Source: Nephromyces sp. MM_2019 (lineage: Eukaryota; Apicomplexa; Aconoidasida; Nephromycida). From it: 13,878 nt of DNA. The stretch lies in NCBI GenBank assembly GCA_015657535.1, contig JADHZB010001495.1, forward strand, positions 1 to 13,878, in the 5' to 3' direction. The notes beneath the pieces are model-generated. The model searched no databases, was not told the DNA's origin, and saw only the letters and a program-made list of their open reading frames with translations. Below are positions 1-8,520 of the stretch, piece after piece. The position numbers and the translations under genes were made by a program. Each line of letters opens with the position of its first letter. Position 1 is the first letter of the stretch.

Positions 1-239
1 ACACACACACAGAGATACCCACCCACACACAGAGATACACACACACACAGAGATACCCACCCACACACAGAGATACACACACACAGAGATACCCACCCAC
101 ACACAGAGATACACCCACACACAGAGATACACACACACACAGAGATACCCACCCACACACAGAGAGATACACACACCCACACACAGAGATACACACCCAC
201 ACACAGAGATACACACCCACACACACACATAGATAACCC
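1..239. repeat. CA / AGAGATA satellite
   Basis: There are eleven copies of AGAGATA, plus one variant, separated by CACACA or CCCACCCACACAC spacers. The higher-order unit alternates AGAGATACCC and AGAGATACAC. It lies in RAD50 intron 5 and continues past the left edge. Confidence 0.95.
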
Positions 240-288
240 AGAAGTTCAGCAAAAAACTTGGTATCTCTCATGATTCAAAGCGATTAAC

Positions 289-373
289 CATTGTCAAGTA
301 TAGCCTTTGAAACTCCCATTAGTTGAGGCACTTGAACATCCATTTCTGCACACTTGTGGCTCATGCTGCTCAT
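289..373 (-). CDS. RAD50: RAD50 exon 5
   Basis: This exon has 28 codons plus one base, after a good acceptor (a pyrimidine tract, CTAAT branch-like sequence, then TTATCTTAG). It encodes KCAEMD and the strongly conserved [10 protein letters not shown]. It exits in phase 1 at donor GTTAAT, leaving a G that would start the Val of VIFCHQ. An open frame also exists in another register across this exon, but it has no family match. Confidence 0.93.
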
Positions 374-3300
374 CTAAGATAATTAGAAAAGAGGCAACAA
401 AGTAGGTGGAAACGCTCGATAAGAGGCTGTGTCTCTCGTGCGTGTAAGAGAGATAGTTTAGAGCCATCAATGAAGATGCGGAAGTTGAAGATAATGAAAA
501 AGCTACTAAAACCTTTGCACACACACGAGAGTTTATTCAATAAACCTGCATGAGTCATAAAGAGCCATGCACATACAGGGAGTCGTGATAACAAGCAGGG
601 GGTTGACGGTACACATAGGGGGTTGCTGGCACTGATACTCTTTTGAATACAAACATATAATAGCAATCATCTAAGCAGCTGTAAACACACACATAACTAA
701 ATAAAGCATCGCGTTTATCCTACCAAAAACGTTAACACATACTCATGAACACACACAAATTTTTGCAAGCACACAGCAATGCACACACACCCACATGCAC
801 ACACAAAGAAGAGAGAATTTCGAGCTCACCGTTCCAGCTGAATCTTTTATTCTAATAGCACTTTCAGATGCCTGAAAACACCACGCTTTCCTTATAGAAT
901 TGATTTACTTAACGAGTTAATAGCAATAAATCAAACACACTATACGAACACACACACACACACACACATACAACACTGAACAAAGCTAGAGCAATCTCAA
1001 ACACAAAATTGAAAAAACTAGAGCCATACCAACACGCACACACTGACCATACTTAGAAGTATACTAACACACATATACATATTATGCATAGTCAATCTTC
1101 CTTTTTTCAAGCCAAACAGCCAATCTGGCTACAAACTACACACACATTTCGCATGAAGCACAATTTATATGCCAAGCTAATAGCCGCTATCCAAACACAC
1201 AAGAAACAGCAACACACACAAACAACACACGCCAACACACATAAAAGCACACCAAAACCCACCAATGCACACCCACACAAACACCACTCCCCATCCCCAA
1301 ACCTCAGACAAACACACTGCACTTCCTCTCTAAACTCAGCAAAATAACACACACTCAGCTGTGCTCAGTGCATAACACAAACTTTCTTCTTACTCAATTT
1401 GCTAATCAAACGAAGCTTACCTTAAAAGACGTTTTGATGTTTCCATACTGATCCTTCAAGTTAGTTAATTGCATAGAGCGAATGATTGTTATCTGATTGT
1501 TTTCAAAGTAAATAGGAGGAAACAAAATTTTTATGTGTGTGAGTGTATGTATAATCCCTCAACTTCGACATAAGGGTGTGTACTATCTTCTTCTTCATTA
1601 TCTTCCTCTTCTTTTCCCTCTTCTTCCTCTTCTTTTGCAGCAGAGTTACAGCCTGTAGACTCTGCTTTAAATTGAGAAACTAGAAGGGGGAAATCATCCA
1701 AAAAATGAAGAAAACGCCAGAAAATCTGACGATTTTATAGGAAAAGCAAAGAAACAGGGAGAGAGGAAAATATGCCATGAATTAGTAGCAGTCGCTGGTG
1801 AAAGAGAGAGGGAGCATTAGAGAGAGTGTGAGAGATAGAGGATAACAAAGAGTATGAGAGAGTGGGTGAGATAAAATGATAGCAGGAGAAAGAGTGAGAG
1901 ATGAAGACTTTAAAACGCATAATATTAGCAAATCTAATGTTTGAAGTAGCGGCTTCTTCAAGGACATCGCGGTTTATAGTATGAAGACAATAAAGATGGT
2001 GTAGTGGATAAAGTGAAAAAGTAAAAAAACAGCTATTCAGAAGATTAAGGGGGAGTAGAAAGGGGGAGGGAGAAGGAAAAAAAGACGCAGAAGCAGTAGA
2101 AAAGAAAAAGAAAGTGAAGAAGAAGGCGTAGAAGAAGAAGAAGGCGAAGAAGAAGAAGAAAAAAAACTATTTGAAGAAGGAAAAAACCATAGGAAAATGA
2201 GAAGACTATAAAACGGAGAAAAACACTCTCTTTCGCCTATTTGACTAAGTAATTTCCTGCCGTGGAATTCACTGCATTCACCATAAATTTTTTATACAGC
2301 TGAAAGCTTTAAACACTTGTATGCTCACTCAGCAAGTAACAGTCAAGTGAAAATACAACCGAAATTTCCATAAAGTAAAGCTGCTGTAGATATAAGACAG
2401 AAGTATTGCCTGGATATTGAAAGCAAGTATCTCTAACACACAGACTCGATGCACTAATGGCTAGTTGAAGCACACACGAGAGAGGGCCTCAATAAGCGTT
2501 AAAATGTGTTATTTTTTGCGAAAAGCACTTCTTTTCGTTTAGCATGAATGCCAGCTAATGCCGGACTTTACTCTTGCCTTCATCAGAAAATTGCAAAACT
2601 GCTATATTTTAAATTCAATTCCCTCCTAAGCATGTCTAGATAATATAGATAAGGCCGGAAAAACCTCAAATTTAAGAATTTGTGTGACGGTGAATTGGGG
2701 TTAGGCATGGGAGATAAATATTCCCTTCTTTACAGTATTTTTTGGTGAAGCAAATCACCAAAAATCCTCATCTAAACGTCATACAAAGGGAAATTACAAA
2801 CAAATCATCCAAACTCCTCATCTAAACATCATAAAACACACAAAATCACAATTTTCTTGATAATTCACACTTCATCCCCGTTAAATTCAATCAAAAAAAA
2901 AAGGAATAAAATCCGAGATTCTTCTATCTAGAATTCTGCCTAATTCCCAGTGCATGACAAGCATTTACTCCCGTCGCGAAAAGGAGATTTTCTCTCCAGA
3001 ATTTTACACTGAAGCAGAAACAATCTATTCTTATCCCAATGAACACCTTGATATCTACTATATTCAGAAGTTTCACTGACTAACCTCCTTGTTGGACACA
3101 GTCCTAAATATGAGTCTAATTTGAGCCTTAACTTCAGCCAAATTAGCCAGCTGTGGGTCGTATATAAAAGTTTTACCCTTATCTGAAGCTGGAGGCAGTT
3201 CTCCTGTGCATGCCATCTTCAAGCATTCCACGATTGTCTGAATAAAACAAATTGGTTTCCAGTTTTTAGTAGGAAGCATAAATTCTTTTATCTCGAGAGA

Positions 3301-4292
3301 ATTCAGGTAATCCTGCTATTGATCTAGGCAATGCAACAATTATTCCAACAAACAAAAACAGTGCCATTTCCTACACAGAAATTTGTTCCTTTAAAAATTC
3401 AAAAATATAGCATCACCCCAAGCCACATGAGGATGCACGTGTTTCTTCAAAAAAAAAATATATACCAACTCATAGCGATTGCGTTTAATACTGCATAACT
3501 ACAGGCAAATTCGCCAAAGAGTTTGTGGACAAAGAGTTTGCGGACAAAGAGATTTCCGACAAATAGCGGCGCTTAATTGAGTTTATGTGGCTTGCTCTAT
3601 ACAACCACAACGTTGAGAAATTTTGAGTCCATTTCGCAACAAAATCAGCAGTTTAAACTATCCAGTCAACTCTATGTTTATAAATCGATATGGCAAGAGC
3701 TGCTAGGAGTAAGAAGTCTCCTAAGAATTCTTTTCCCTGGATTTGCAACGCTGCCTCTTAATATCTAGCAGTTGAAAGCGCTTAAGGAACCAAAAAAAGT
3801 GAAGCAAATTAGCGTGAAATCAGTTTTTTTAAAACGATGTTTTTATCTCGTACATTCAGCATTGAACACACCTACCGTGAGCAAGCAAGCCTGCCGGAAA
3901 ATATTTACTCATCTCTGGTAACCCTCAATTAGCAAAGAAAGTCTTATAAAAACACATTCTAAGGTATATACGCGCTAGCTGGCAAAACCTAACCAACACC
4001 TAGTATACAATATAAGAGATGATGGAGCCTATACATAAGGAAAACAGCTCATGAATAAGACTTAGTTTCCAATCCTTGAAGATAGCCCGTATCTCCTAAA
4101 GCACCCTTACGATGGTTTCCATTTTACAACAAAAAAAAAGAGACGAGAGATGTTTGAAGAGTATATTACCGTCTTCCCTGCTCCATTGTGCCCTACAATT
4201 AATGTAAGGGGTTTCTGGAAAGTGAGAGTCTCCAATCTACTAGTTCCAAAGCTTCTAATCCCTAAGATTCCAAGCTTTTCCAGGGTAGTCAT
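289..4292 (-). CDS. RAD50: RAD50 ATPase, N-terminal part, five exons, partial at left edge
   Basis: RAD50 is the SMC-like ATPase of the MRE11-RAD50 nuclease complex, which detects and processes DNA double-strand breaks in the nucleus. Joining 4292-4170, 3237-3085, 1492-1421, 871-830 and 373-289 gives 158 codons with no stop. Residues 1-33 are the first beta strands, with the family wording [10 protein letters not shown]. Residues 34-41 (GHNGAGKT) are the Walker A loop, followed by [35 protein letters not shown] and [10 protein letters not shown] (149-158) follow in the family order and at family spacing. The ATG at 4292 is chosen because RAD50 proteins start a few residues before this first strand. 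The last codon is split and the next exon, expected to read VIFCHQE, is not in the window, so the coiled coil, zinc hook and C-terminal ATPase half are missing. The gene runs the same way as the XPG-like gene upstream, 3.9 kb apart. Identity is near certain from the motifs; exons 3 and 4 rest partly on phase agreement. Confidence 0.93.
374..829 (-). other. RAD50: RAD50 intron 4
   Basis: This 456-bp intron is A+T-rich with scattered CACACA runs on the plus strand (GT-rich in the transcript), densest near 680-800. No other gene is evident. Confidence 0.75.
830..871 (-). CDS. RAD50: RAD50 exon 4 (42 nt)
   Basis: This very short exon has 14 codons ([14 protein letters not shown]), phase 0 at both ends, between acceptor GTGTTTTCAG and donor GTGAGC. 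It covers the variable hairpin between the FK strand and the KCAEMD segment, where other RAD50 proteins have a loop of similar size. Support is mainly phase, splice sites and length, because this loop is poorly conserved. Confidence 0.72.
872..1420 (-). other. RAD50: RAD50 intron 3, strongly CA-rich
   Basis: This 549-bp intron holds ten CA units at 949-968. From about 1180 to 1330 the plus strand is almost only A and C. The open frames across this block on both strands are repeat artefacts. Confidence 0.75.
949..968. repeat. (CA)10 microsatellite
   Basis: Ten perfect CA units inside RAD50 intron 3. Confidence 0.95.
1421..1492 (-). CDS. RAD50: RAD50 exon 3
   Basis: This exon has 24 codons, phase 0 at both ends, between acceptor AACAATCAG and donor GTAAGC. 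It encodes the strand with IRSMQLT and ends with SFK, matching the RAD50 RS-x-QL ... FK segment at the right spacing from exon 2. The polypyrimidine tract before the acceptor is weak, but the protein match is good. Confidence 0.85.
1586..1636. repeat. CTT/CTCTT pyrimidine tract
   Basis: The plus strand is almost all pyrimidine. On the RAD50 coding strand it reads as GAA/GAG-rich sequence and codes for a run of Glu in the one open frame. Confidence 0.9.
1795..2165. repeat. GA- then GAA-rich purine tract
   Basis: GAGAGA-rich sequence (1795-1910) is followed, after a less biased stretch, by A/G-only runs with GAAGAA repeats (about 2050-2165). It is of opposite strand bias to the pyrimidine tract at 1586-1636. 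Confidence 0.85.
2753..2836. repeat. Imperfect 36-bp direct repeat
   Basis: CAAATCACC...CTCATCTAAACGTCATA near 2753-2788 recurs as CAAATCATCC...CTCATCTAAACATCATA near 2800-2836, with a short spacer. It lies in RAD50 intron 2. Confidence 0.8.
3085..3237 (-). CDS. RAD50: RAD50 exon 2
   Basis: This exon has 51 codons, phase 0 at both ends, after acceptor TTTATTCAG. It completes the P-loop (TIVECLK) and carries CTGELPP, the FIYDP segment and [11 protein letters not shown], all standard RAD50 N-lobe wording. The donor used here is GTTAGT. A second donor, GTCAGT, lies four bases further on and would exit in phase 1. Confidence 0.95.
3238..4169 (-). other. RAD50: RAD50 intron 1, inside the Walker A coding region
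   Basis: This 932-bp phase-0 intron lies between the codons of the two Thr residues after the P-loop Lys. It contains a 15-bp minisatellite (3515-3559) and little CA repeat. The plus-strand open frame at 3577-3768 shows no family match. Confidence 0.85.
3515..3571. repeat. 15-bp minisatellite, three copies plus a partial
   Basis: CAAAGAGTTTGTGGA, CAAAGAGTTTGCGGA and CAAAGAGATTTCCGA are tandem, followed by a partial copy CAAATAGCGGCG. It lies in RAD50 intron 1. Confidence 0.9.
4170..4292 (-). CDS. RAD50: RAD50 exon 1 (start codon to Walker A)
   Basis: This exon has 41 codons from the ATG and ends exactly after the K-T of the Walker A loop, at donor GTAATA, phase 0. It encodes the N-terminal beta strands and the phosphate-binding loop GHNGAGKT, where His fills a variable position. 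On the coding strand TTTTTGCAG lies one base before the ATG, so a 5'-untranslated intron or a trans-splice site may end there. Confidence 0.95.
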
Positions 4293-4388
4293 GCTGCAAA
4301 AATACTGTAAACCACATCAATGGATGCTGTACTGGAAACAGTACAAGAATTCTATGGAGTTCCAATTATGCCTAATTACCGTGTTGAG

Positions 4389-4427
4389 GGGGCGAGGGGG
4401 GGGCTTTAAAAAAAAAAATTTTTTTAT
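4389..4427. other. G-run followed by A11/T7 tract
   Basis: GGGGGCGAGGGGGGGG (plus strand) is followed directly by a run of A and then T, which can fold back on itself. It lies about 100 bp upstream of the RAD50 start codon, in its promoter or 5'-untranslated region. Confidence 0.85.
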
Positions 4428-4931
4428 ACATTAATTTTAAACTTTTTATATTATTCTTTAATATCCATTTTGTAAAAAAAATCTCAAAGGTTCTATTTCG
4501 TTATTTGCTTTTGCAGTGATAAATGCCTATTAAATTTTTAATCTGAGGGCCAAGGATCCTAGTAACCGTCCATGCTAGCAAGTCCCCCTTTGCTCATGCA
4601 GCTCCTGTGGAGAATGGAGTGTGAGCAACCTTAAATTGAAAAATATAGCACAGCGTTATAATGCAAATGCAAACGGGGAAAACACCATGTAAGCAGCTAG
4701 TTTGCGGGTACAGTCTCGAAGCAACCGTGCTGTCCATTGATCCCTTGACTGTAACACACTCGCGGAAAAGCGGCCACAGCGATATTTCTAGACACATTAC
4801 TAGCTTACAAGGTAAACGCGAGCAAGTGGCAACTGAAAAGCAGTTTAGTAGCTTGTGCAAAAGTTCGAAAAAAACTCTGTGATACATCTTTTTTCTTGCT
4901 TTTCGCACCCATAACTCACCCCGTAGACACT

Positions 4932-4961
4932 GAGCTGAACGCTACTGAGCGTTGACAGCTC
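4932..4961. other. 12-bp hairpin with ACTG loop and 2-nt bulge
   Basis: GAGCTG-AACGCT pairs with AGCGTT-(GA)-CAGCTC around loop ACTG. All 12 pairs are Watson-Crick; only the GA bulge interrupts. It lies about 640 bp upstream of the RAD50 ATG. Confidence 0.85.
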
Positions 4962-5174
4962 CTCAGTTCAAGAATTCAGTGCGTATTTGGCTTGCGTTGA
5001 GCCTTAGGCGGCAGTCTGAAAGTCTTTGCTGCATTCGAGGTGGACCGACAAGAGAAACCGTGGTATTTCTACGTTTACATTTTTTATTTTTCAGCCTTAG
5101 CTTTCGGCTACTCTTAAAATGCAAAGTTCCTAATATTTGTTATACTCGGACTTTTTTGCGTATTTCCTACCCCC

Positions 5175-5190
5175 GAACCACATCTGGTTC
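5175..5190. other. 6-bp perfect hairpin
   Basis: GAACCA, loop CATC, TGGTTC. Confidence 0.7.
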
Positions 5191-5481
5191 TTAAAACCGC
5201 CTGCGCGATTCACAGAAGAGAGCTTAATCTCATGAGCACAAACGAGGAAATAAAAAGAAAAGGCACCCCAGTTAATGCCCTCTACCGGTTCTGCTGTTAA
5301 GAGTTCTTTTTATTTTCAAAACGCGAAGTGAATAGTCCCGGCTTGTTTATTTTCATTGTAGAATACCAGAGTTTCAAGGTACCTCTACGCGGCTAGTCCA
5401 AAAATAACGCTTTTATCGGAAAAAAACCAATTGGAAGAGATTCTGCTTCTGATATGTTTATGCTGCTGATTATCAGTCCCG

Positions 5482-5509
5482 GGACCATTCTATTCGTAGA
5501 ATTGGGTCC
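5482..5509. other. 11-bp hairpin with TTCG tetraloop and 2-nt bulge
   Basis: GGACC-ATTCTA pairs with TAGAAT-(TG)-GGTCC around loop TTCG. A 10-bp palindrome, GTCCCGGGAC (5476-5485), overlaps its base and offers an alternative pairing. Confidence 0.85.
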
Positions 5510-6795
5510 ACGATAACGTCATTAACAAGGCCAAACAAGAATTTAGTTTCAAATAACTACACGCACTTGACGGGTCACGGGAGAAGAGACGAAATGAAAT
5601 GAATTAGATCAGTTTGTAATGAAGTGCCATGCCCCTGCTTTTTGTCGGCGCGGTTAAGTCCTGCTCGAGAGTACATATACTCGCTTAAATTCTTCAGTAC
5701 TCCGCAAGAAAGGATAGAAGCCTGTCACTTCAATCCAAATAACGTTTTTCCAACAGCCAAAATTATCAGAGGTGGGGTATGTGGCGCTAATTATAGACAT
5801 TTCTGAGTATTAAGAGAATTTGCAGAATATTCATAAAAAATAAAAAATTCATTATTTTTGCTATTAATAAATCTACACACATTGATTCGAAAAATGAAGA
5901 CCCCTTCCAAAGGTTATAGAAAAGAGGCAACAGGCATTTAAGACAAGTTTACTCTAATTGGTGCACTGCAGATCTTTTTCAAAAGCTTTTAGTATTGCTA
6001 CTTTTTGTACCTGGGGAAGACGATTCTCTTTTAAAAGAATTTTCAAACGAAGGAAAACATACGTAAAGCGACGAATAGCATGGTTAAAAGTAAGTAAAGA
6101 AACATTAGATTTTCGTAGCAGCTATACTTGGTGGTGTTTTTGTGCTAATCTAGGGTCACACTTCATTTCTTGTACTAAAAAAAACCTTGAAAAACTTCTA
6201 GGCTAATCAATTCACGGTAATTAGAAACACTTCACAAGAGTATCGCGTCGTAATTCTTTGAAATTTTAGTCATTCGTAGCTTCTAGTTCTATGAAGCCCT
6301 AAAAATGCACTACTTCGATGTTTGTACGGGTTTCTGGCAGCCTCCAATCTACTGCAATGCAAATTAGACAGAATAATTAGGTTCAATCTGCTTTCTGTAC
6401 TAGAATCCGGACTGCTCGCCAAGGGTGTGTTCCCTGCAAGTTGAGTCCCAAAGTGACTGAATTAGCTGCTCCGCTAAGCGTTGTCAAAGAGCAAATATAT
6501 ATTCATGCAATTTTCCTTGCTTATAATTGCATGCGCAAGCGTTACTATTTCATAAGTAACCGATAGCAAATTATTTCAGTTTAAAATCACGAAATGCAGG
6601 AGCACCTTCACTGTATTTGCTGTTTCTCAAGACAGAAGCTGCTTTTGAGAACGGTAGGTTTCACTTGCTAAAGTAAGTAGAAGATGATATTTTATCTGCA
6701 TGGAGATATAAAGATGCGTGGTTTTTCGCGGGTGAGTCACTGTATTCCTGCCCTCTACTAAGCTCTCATTTGCAGGTTTAACTACCAAAAAAAAA

Positions 6796-6817
6796 TTTCA
6801 GATGAGAACGTCTGAAA
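6796..6817. other. 9-bp hairpin with AGAA tetraloop
   Basis: TTTCAGATG pairs with CGTCTGAAA, with one T-G wobble. Confidence 0.75.
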
Positions 6818-6910
6818 ATGAAAAGAGCATCAGTTTATCAAGCCATTGCACGCTACCCTGCTAATATGAGATCCTTAAATACAAACGTTTCAGACTCTTT
6901 CAAGTGAGTA

Positions 6911-6927
6911 CCTTCGGCATCCGAAGG
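6911..6927. other. 7-bp perfect G+C-rich hairpin
   Basis: CCTTCGG, loop CAT, CCGAAGG. Confidence 0.85.
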
Positions 6928-8166
6928 CAGCAATCAAAACGAAAGTGTGCTCCATCTAGGCGCCCAAATACACCAAAGAAGAAATTAAAACAAGTTCAAC
7001 AGCCGATAAAAACAGGTAGCACATGTGGACTACCTGCAACACTATGAAGGGTAACTGATAAACATTTTTCACCCTGTACAAGTGACAGCAGCTTGTCAGC
7101 AAAAACTAAAAATTGCAACTTCTGCTAATCATATCTCTAATATTAACACTAATGGATATAAGAAAGCTCACGTTATAACTGCAGACTTATACAAAATATA
7201 GCTGATGAGTTGAGAAATCCTACACAAATAGGGTTTGTTAATTCTGTATTGGGTTCATTTGTTCAAATGCTCGTCTTTGAAAAAAGTTAAAGATTCCTAA
7301 TATGGAACAAGCTGATTCGCAGTTCACAAAGCACCAAAACTTTCTATGAATGCAGTTCCTTAAAATTCCCTATATGTCGAAAGATGAAGCAATTCGAGAA
7401 GAGGATGTACTTTTTGAAGTAGCCAAAACTAAATTCGAAATTCATTAACGAGAGAACCACTTTCTTAAACTGCTTTGATTCCAAAGGCAAAAATATATTA
7501 GCGTAACCACACTTTGGAATACATGCCCTTGTATGTTCTTTTTTCAGACAGCGCTTCAATACTATATTTTTTAGGTTTTCAAACAGTACTTTGAAATCAT
7601 ATCCATTTAGTTCGAAAGCCAGAATTTTATTAAGAGTCCGCTCCGGTTAATATTAACAGAAAAAGTGAAATTTCGGCTGAAAATCTTCTTGTATACTTTT
7701 CTATACTACACAGCAACCGCGGATGATTGAGAAATACAGATATAATAATACACACTTCCGCGCAATAGCCTTTTACGCGCTCTTACATAAATTCATACCG
7801 TTTGCGAAATGAGTCAAATCTTAAACTACTTGATCAGGTGAGTTGACGCTATCCATTTTTTTAAAGTTGCAAGTGAATATAAAACATGCGTATAGCTGCA
7901 ATCAACGGGTCTGATCTCTAAAATGCTGCTGAATTTAACGCATCTAATAAACGATTATCTGTAGCTCAAAGTATTAGTGGATTTCCAGCGATCTAAAGTC
8001 TCCAGCAATGCAATCTGATCCAGAAAAATTTGAAGGAACTTCAATATCCTGTACTTTTCGCGGAACAGAGTGGGATTATAACCCAAAGTCCATGAATTTA
8101 TCAGACACTACGATTATTACACTAATTAACGACAATCATTTTGGCTGCTCGCGATATATATTCGAA

Positions 8167-8520
8167 TCAAAAATCTGCCAGAGCTAAATCATGTAAGGCA
8201 ATATCAGCTTCATCAGCATTTTGCTCCTTCCGCTTTTGGGCTTTAGTATCTGCAACTCCGCTTATAGGCCTTATATCAATGTGTGACAAATCAGAGTCTT
8301 GTGCACGCAAGATCTCAGTTTCTTTACTAGCAGAAAGAGCTTCATGGTTTAGCAGCGCCAGGTAGTCTGAAGCTGCACCAGCTTGAATATCTCCCTCACC
8401 TGTCTGCGCAGCGGCCCTAGTTTTTGCCGCCTTCTTTTCTCTAACCGCGACTGACCGTTGATCCGCTCGTTTTTTCTTCGTTTTCGCTAGCACTTCCGAT
8501 TCTTTCCCTTCCTGTGGGAT
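8167..8520 (-). CDS. XPG-like last exon G (basic C-terminus, stop)
   Basis: This exon has 117 codons and a TGA stop, after acceptor GGTATTTTAG. It starts with Lys/Arg-rich sequence (KTKKKRADQR at about 519-528), typical of the nuclear-localisation tail of XPG. It then becomes Ala/Asp/Glu-rich and ends DLALADF. This tail is not conserved in the family, so placement rests on phase, adjacency and composition. An AATAAA on the coding strand lies about 540 bp downstream (7631-7626). Confidence 0.8.
   Translation of the reverse strand: MPQEGKESEVLAKTKKKRADQRSVAVREKKAAKTRAAAQTGEGDIQAGAASDYLALLNHEALSASKETEILRAQDSDLSHIDIRPISGVADTKAQKRKEQNADEADIALHDLALADF

Larger units (their letters stand above)
1493..3084 (-). 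other. RAD50: RAD50 intron 2, purine/pyrimidine tracts
   Basis: This is the largest intron, at 1592 bp. It holds a CTT-rich block (1586-1636), a GA/GAA-rich block (about 1690-2220), a duplicated 36-bp segment near 2753-2836, and a possible acidic alternative exon at 1564-1679. The rest is A+T-rich with no recognisable gene. Confidence 0.75.
4293..8166. other. Interval between the two genes, no recognisable gene
   Basis: About 3.9 kb separates the stop of the XPG-like gene from the RAD50 ATG. It must hold the XPG 3' end and the RAD50 promoter. Open frames here (4594-4908 minus, 4661-4882 plus, 4952-5194 plus, 5958-6206 plus, 7344-7559 minus) are short, match no family I know, and several overlap one another. 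CA/GT runs are rare compared with the introns, while perfect short hairpins are frequent (4932-4961, 5175-5190, 5482-5509, 6796-6817, 6911-6927). No tRNA cloverleaf was found. Confidence 0.7.

Noticed and set aside
1084..1352. Open frames on both strands in the CA-rich block
   Set aside because: They arise from low-complexity AC sequence lacking stops and lie inside a RAD50 intron.
4594..4908. 104-codon minus-strand frame overlapping a 73-codon plus-strand frame
   Set aside because: The two conflict, neither has a recognised domain or convincing splice context, and the length is within chance.
5627..5682. CATGCCCCTGC and ACATATACT, reminiscent of U6 snRNA
   Set aside because: The two pieces are in the wrong order and the intervening U6 core (ACAGAGA) is missing.
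7759..7780. GCCTTTTAC between two GCGC blocks, resembling the invariant loop of U5 snRNA
   Set aside because: Only nine bases match, which is quite possible by chance here. The loop would be asymmetric, and I could not build the flanking U5 stems; the nearest T-run (about 7856) is not a convincing Sm site.
8155..8170. TTCGAATC, as in a tRNA T-loop
   Set aside because: No G+C-rich T-stem, acceptor stem or anticodon arm can be built around it.
8141..8365. 74-codon plus-strand frame
   Set aside because: This is a shadow of the last XPG exon, which joins in phase with exon F.
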